Below, in pieces: positions 61,677 to 64,000 of a stretch of 64,000 nucleotides of DNA. A program made the translations under genes and the position numbers. The notes below the pieces were generated by a model. That model did no database searches, was not told the DNA's origin, and was given only the letters and a program-made list of their open reading frames with translations. Every line of letters starts with the position of its first letter. Within the stretch, counting starts at the first letter, position 1. The DNA comes from Streptomyces changanensis (GTDB lineage Bacteria; Actinomycetota; Actinomycetes; Streptomycetales; Streptomycetaceae): positions 6,753,870 to 6,817,869 of the forward strand of contig NZ_CP102332.1 in assembly GCF_024600715.1 (NCBI RefSeq), written 5' to 3'.

Positions 61677-62186
61677 TCAGGGGGAGGCGGGCTGTGGAGC
61701 GAGCGGGGCGTCATCGAGGGTGATGGTCATCCACGGCGCCGCCTCGTCGCGGAAGGAGTGTCCGACGGGGTCGGTGCCGCTGCGCTCGTCGAGGCTGAAG
61801 CCGGCGACCGTGATCATGTGTGAGTCGTCGGCGACCGACACGAGGTGTGTTCCGCAGCGCGGGCAGAATCCGCGGCGAAGAGTAGGCCAGGTCGCGTACC
61901 ACGTCGGCTCGCCGCCGGGGCCGGTCCACGTGAGCCCGTCCTTGCGGAAGCCGAGCCAGAGGACCGCGGGGCCGCCGGAGATCCGTGTCTCGTGCCGACA
62001 GGAACACAAGTGCGGACCATCCGGGGCCCCTTGCACCTGGTACACGATGTACTCGCACTGGCAGCGTCCGGTCCTGAGCGCGACGGCTGCACCCGGTGCA
62101 TCGACGGTCGGGTTCCTGTTCCCTGGCGGGCTGCTCGGGGTGGCGGGAGGATCTGTCTGGCCGGATTGGTGGGGTGAACTAGGCAT
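61677..62186 (-). CDS. GFA-domain (CENP-V/GFA) zinc protein
   Basis: A 169-aa protein of the glutathione-dependent formaldehyde-activating (GFA) fold. Zinc ligands are visible as CQCEY, HLCSCRHE and FCPRCGT, the standard spacing of the family. The first 35 residues are Pro/Ser-rich and may be a linker; a shorter protein from a later start would still contain the fold. Enzymatic role is not established for most actinobacterial members, which lack glutathione. Appears monocistronic. Confidence 0.85.
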   Translation of the reverse strand: MPSSPHQSGQTDPPATPSSPPGNRNPTVDAPGAAVALRTGRCQCEYIVYQVQGAPDGPHLCSCRHETRISGGPAVLWLGFRKDGLTWTGPGGEPTWYATWPTLRRGFCPRCGTHLVSVADDSHMITVAGFSLDERSGTDPVGHSFRDEAAPWMTITLDDAPLAPQPASP

Positions 62187-62253
62187 GGGACTCCTTGTCC
62201 GTCTTCATCGACCCGGGCCGATGCCACTGGGTGGGTCGTGACGTGAAGCGGGT

Positions 62254-62590
62254 TCACCGAGGGCCGGGTGGACCGGCCGTGAGTGCTGAGGCGACCGGGC
62301 CGCCGCGAGTGAGGCCGAGACGGGTGAAGTACTCGGTGGCGAGGACGCGGTCTCGTCGCCCGGCGTCGGCACGGGACAACAGCGCGGGAAGCGGCCGCTC
62401 GCCGTGAGGAGCGTGATCTGGTGGGTGCGCCGGTGGTCCGGGTGCCCGGTCAGCTGGCCCAAGGCGTCGTGTCCGATCACGAGATCGGGCTGGAACTGTC
62501 GGATGTGTGCGACGAGGCGGCCGACGGCCTCGTCGAGGGGAGCGTCGACGAGGCGTATGGCACCGCCGCGTGCTGAGTCGGGGTTGCGCG
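62254..62590 (-). pseudogene. PIG-L family deacetylase, 3-prime fragment
   Basis: AIRLVDAPLDEAVGRLVAHI, RQFQPDLVIGHDALGQLTGH then PDHRRTHQ is the second zinc-binding block of PIG-L/LmbE deacetylases (GHPDH). A frameshift near 62370 leads into DRVLATEYFTRLGLTRGGPV at the end. The N-terminal AHPDDE motif and first half are missing beyond 62590. Intact relatives act on mycothiol precursors or on GlcNAc-bearing antibiotics. Confidence 0.65.
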
Positions 62591-63116
62591 CGTCGGCGTA
62601 ACCGAGCAGGCGCGGTGTGCCGGGCGCGCCGTCGCGCCGCGCTGTGCCGCGGGGGCGGTGCGGTGGTCGCTCCGCCCTGCTGCCCCGCCGTCGGGTTGCC
62701 GTGCGTCGCTATAGCGCTGGCCGTTGTGCGCCGCCGGGTGGCCGCCGCTGCCCGGCTGCGTGTCGGTCGCTGTCTCGCCGTCCGGTCTCTCGCCGCTGTG
62801 GTGTCCCGACTCTGTTGCGGCCGGCCGATCACCGCTGTGCCGCCGCCGCTGCCCCGGTGGCCAGGGTTGCTGCCCCGCCGCTCCCCGATTGCGCGCCGCG
62901 CGTTTGTGGCTGCCGGGGGTCGGTGCCTGCGTGTCGGTGGTCGGGGCGCGCGATCTGCCAGCCGTGCGCGGCGAACCCGTCGGGCCATGTCTGACGTGCC
63001 TGGGCGGTGAGCGGGTGACGCCTTCACTTCTCCTGACGTTTTCGGATCAGGCTGCTGGGCATCGACGCCCTTGACACGGCATTGCGCCTGCGTGGGAAGG
63101 GCGTCACACCCGCACG
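62591..63116. other. GC-rich region without a gene
   Basis: Frames are Arg/Ala/Cys-rich and without motif; short near-repeats of GCCGCC and GCTGCC are frequent. The left boundary is where the PIG-L sequence breaks off, so a rearrangement is likely here. Confidence 0.4.
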
Positions 63117-63434
63117 GAGAAGACCCGCCAAGAAGCCGTGGAACAGGCCAGGCTCGCGGCTCGGGCCGCAGAAGACAGGGCCTGGGCCGAGATCGCCGGA
63201 CGGTAGCGCCCCGGCATCGCGGCCCAGCTGCGGCTGAACGGCTGCACCCCGGACATGCTCAACCGCGTCATCAACGGCAAGTCCGCCGACCAGATGCTCC
63301 GCGAAGAAGGTCCTGTCCAGATCGTCATCAACGCACTCATGAAGCTCACGGCTGGACCCCCGCGGTGCTGCGGCACCCCACGCCGCCTCACCTGCCTGGG
63401 CAAGCACGCCTGTGCGCGCTGCGATCCCGGGTGA
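63117..63434 (+). pseudogene. Cysteine-ended hypothetical protein, interrupted
   Basis: EKTRQEAVEQARLAARAAED RAWAEIAGR, a stop (TAG near 63207), then PGIAAQLRLNGCTPDMLNRV, INGKSADQMLREEGPVQIVI, LTAGPPRCCGTPRRLTCLGK and HACARCDPG. The last part looks like a small zinc-binding end (CC, C, H, CxxC). It reads like the C-terminus of a mobile-element protein but no family is certain, and no start is present. Confidence 0.4.
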
Positions 63435-63509
63435 TCGCGATGGTGACAGCGCTGCCGGAGGGCGGGGCCCGCGGCCTGTTTCGAGGAAGGGCGAACGAGG
63501 AGGGCGGGC

Positions 63510-63668
63510 GCCCGATCGCTCGAGGGCCCGCCCGTACCCGATCCGGCCGGTCAGACCTTCAGGGATCAGCGCTTCCACGTGTTCGAGCGTTGTCACACTG
63601 GCCCGGGCCGCGGCCCGGACCTTCGTCAGCTTCTCCATCCACTCGATCCGCTGCTCGGCCGGGAGCAC
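63510..63668 (-). CDS. Possible small protein or fragment
   Basis: The minus-strand frame from 63668 reads LPAEQRIEWMEKLTKVRAAA, RASVTTLEHVEALIPEGLTG, RIGYGRALERSG and then loses protein character. A coding remnant is likely but boundaries and family are unknown. Confidence 0.3.
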
Positions 63669-63752
63669 GTCCGACCGAGCTGGACGCAGAAGGCGCTCAA
63701 GCGCAGCGCCCCGGGCCCTGTGGGGCTGGGCGCCTGTGCCACCGTACGGGCG

Positions 63753-64000
63753 TCAGATGATCCGTGTCACTGCGGCGTGCAGTTCGCGTACGCCGCTGGT
63801 GCGCGGGTGCCGTTCCGCGAGCTGGGTGACGATGCGGCGGATCGCTGGCCGGTCGTGAACTTCGCCGGGGCTGGCCCGGTAGGCGTCCAGCAGTGCGTGG
63901 GCGGCCTGCTCGGGCCGCTGCCAGGCCCACCAGGCGCGCGCCATGTCGGTACCCGGACGGGCCCTTGCGCTCAGCGGTCGGGAACTGCTCCGGCCGCAGG
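63753..64000 (-). CDS. XRE-type regulator, C-terminal part, cut by the window edge
   Basis: The frame runs in from beyond position 64000 and ends at 63753: SARARPGTDMARAWWAWQRP, EQAAHALLDAYRASPGEVHD, RPAIRRIVTQLAERHPRTSG, VRELHAAVTRII. This is the helical C-terminal repeat region of large Streptomyces HTH regulators (helix-turn-helix at the N-terminus, TPR-like body). The N-terminal DNA-binding part lies outside the window. Confidence 0.75.
   Translation of the reverse strand, partial: CGRSSSRPLSARARPGTDMARAWWAWQRPEQAAHALLDAYRASPGEVHDRPAIRRIVTQLAERHPRTSGVRELHAAVTRII

Noticed and set aside
1..64000. CRISPR arrays, rRNA and tRNA genes
   Set aside because: No regularly spaced direct repeats and no tRNA-like T-loop context outside coding frames were found by reading; a covariance search was not possible.

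Overview
The window reads as chromosome of Streptomyces or a very close actinomycete: very high G+C, GTG and TTG starts, AGGAG-type ribosome sites, ATGA start/stop overlaps, and families typical of that genus (XRE/DUF397 pairs, DUF574 methyltransferase, STAS/HATPase/PP2C partner-switching genes, DUF6233, DUF6624, frameshift-type IS5 transposases). The density of broken genes and transposon scraps suggests a chromosome arm rather than the core; that is inference. No rRNA, tRNA or CRISPR array was seen.

Layout. 0.3-6 kb: an RsbQ-like hydrolase, small membrane proteins and a translationally coupled pair of paralogous anchored proteins. 6-22 kb: a secondary-metabolite locus. A minus-strand operon (unknown 465-aa protein, short-chain dehydrogenase, ABC exporter) diverges from a 2,485-aa single-module polyketide synthase with the order KS-AT-DH-MT-psiKR-ER-KR-ACP, followed by an MMPL/RND-type exporter. 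A scrap of a second PKS AT domain lies next to the ABC gene. 22-29 kb: three STAS anti-anti-sigma proteins, one HATPase anti-sigma kinase and one GAF-PP2C phosphatase, which together could form a partner-switching stress circuit, plus an ATGA-coupled operon of a DUF6233-like protein and two tiny zinc-ribbon proteins. 29-36 kb: a subtilisin-like protease, stumps of trxB and IS5 transposases, a dapA-like gene divergent from a LysR gene, two GNAT acetyltransferases and a MITE-like element.

35.4-41.4 kb is nested mobile DNA: an IS630-type element appears split by about 5 kb of phage/conjugative-element genes (HNH nuclease, small DNA-binding protein, lipoprotein, several small proteins, a truncated FtsK/Tra ATPase and a CGTGAC-repeat cluster). 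At 41.6-43.6 kb two TA-flanked inverted-repeat elements, one carrying a GNAT gene and one a 107-bp MITE, each abut a stop codon of a divergent MerR/target gene pair. 43.6-47 kb is mostly broken genes (TPR regulator, methyltransferase, gpsA, primase-polymerase). 47-55 kb holds a RmlD-like reductase, NUDIX and DUF6624 proteins, a zinc-ribbon/HTH regulator with a sigma-like partner, a DUF574 methyltransferase and an XRE/DUF397 pair. 55-64 kb alternates degenerate DNA, IS5 halves, a secreted inhibitor-like protein, a TetR/membrane-protein pair, a GFA protein and a regulator cut by the right edge.

All family assignments come from reading motifs by eye; no database search or computation was run.
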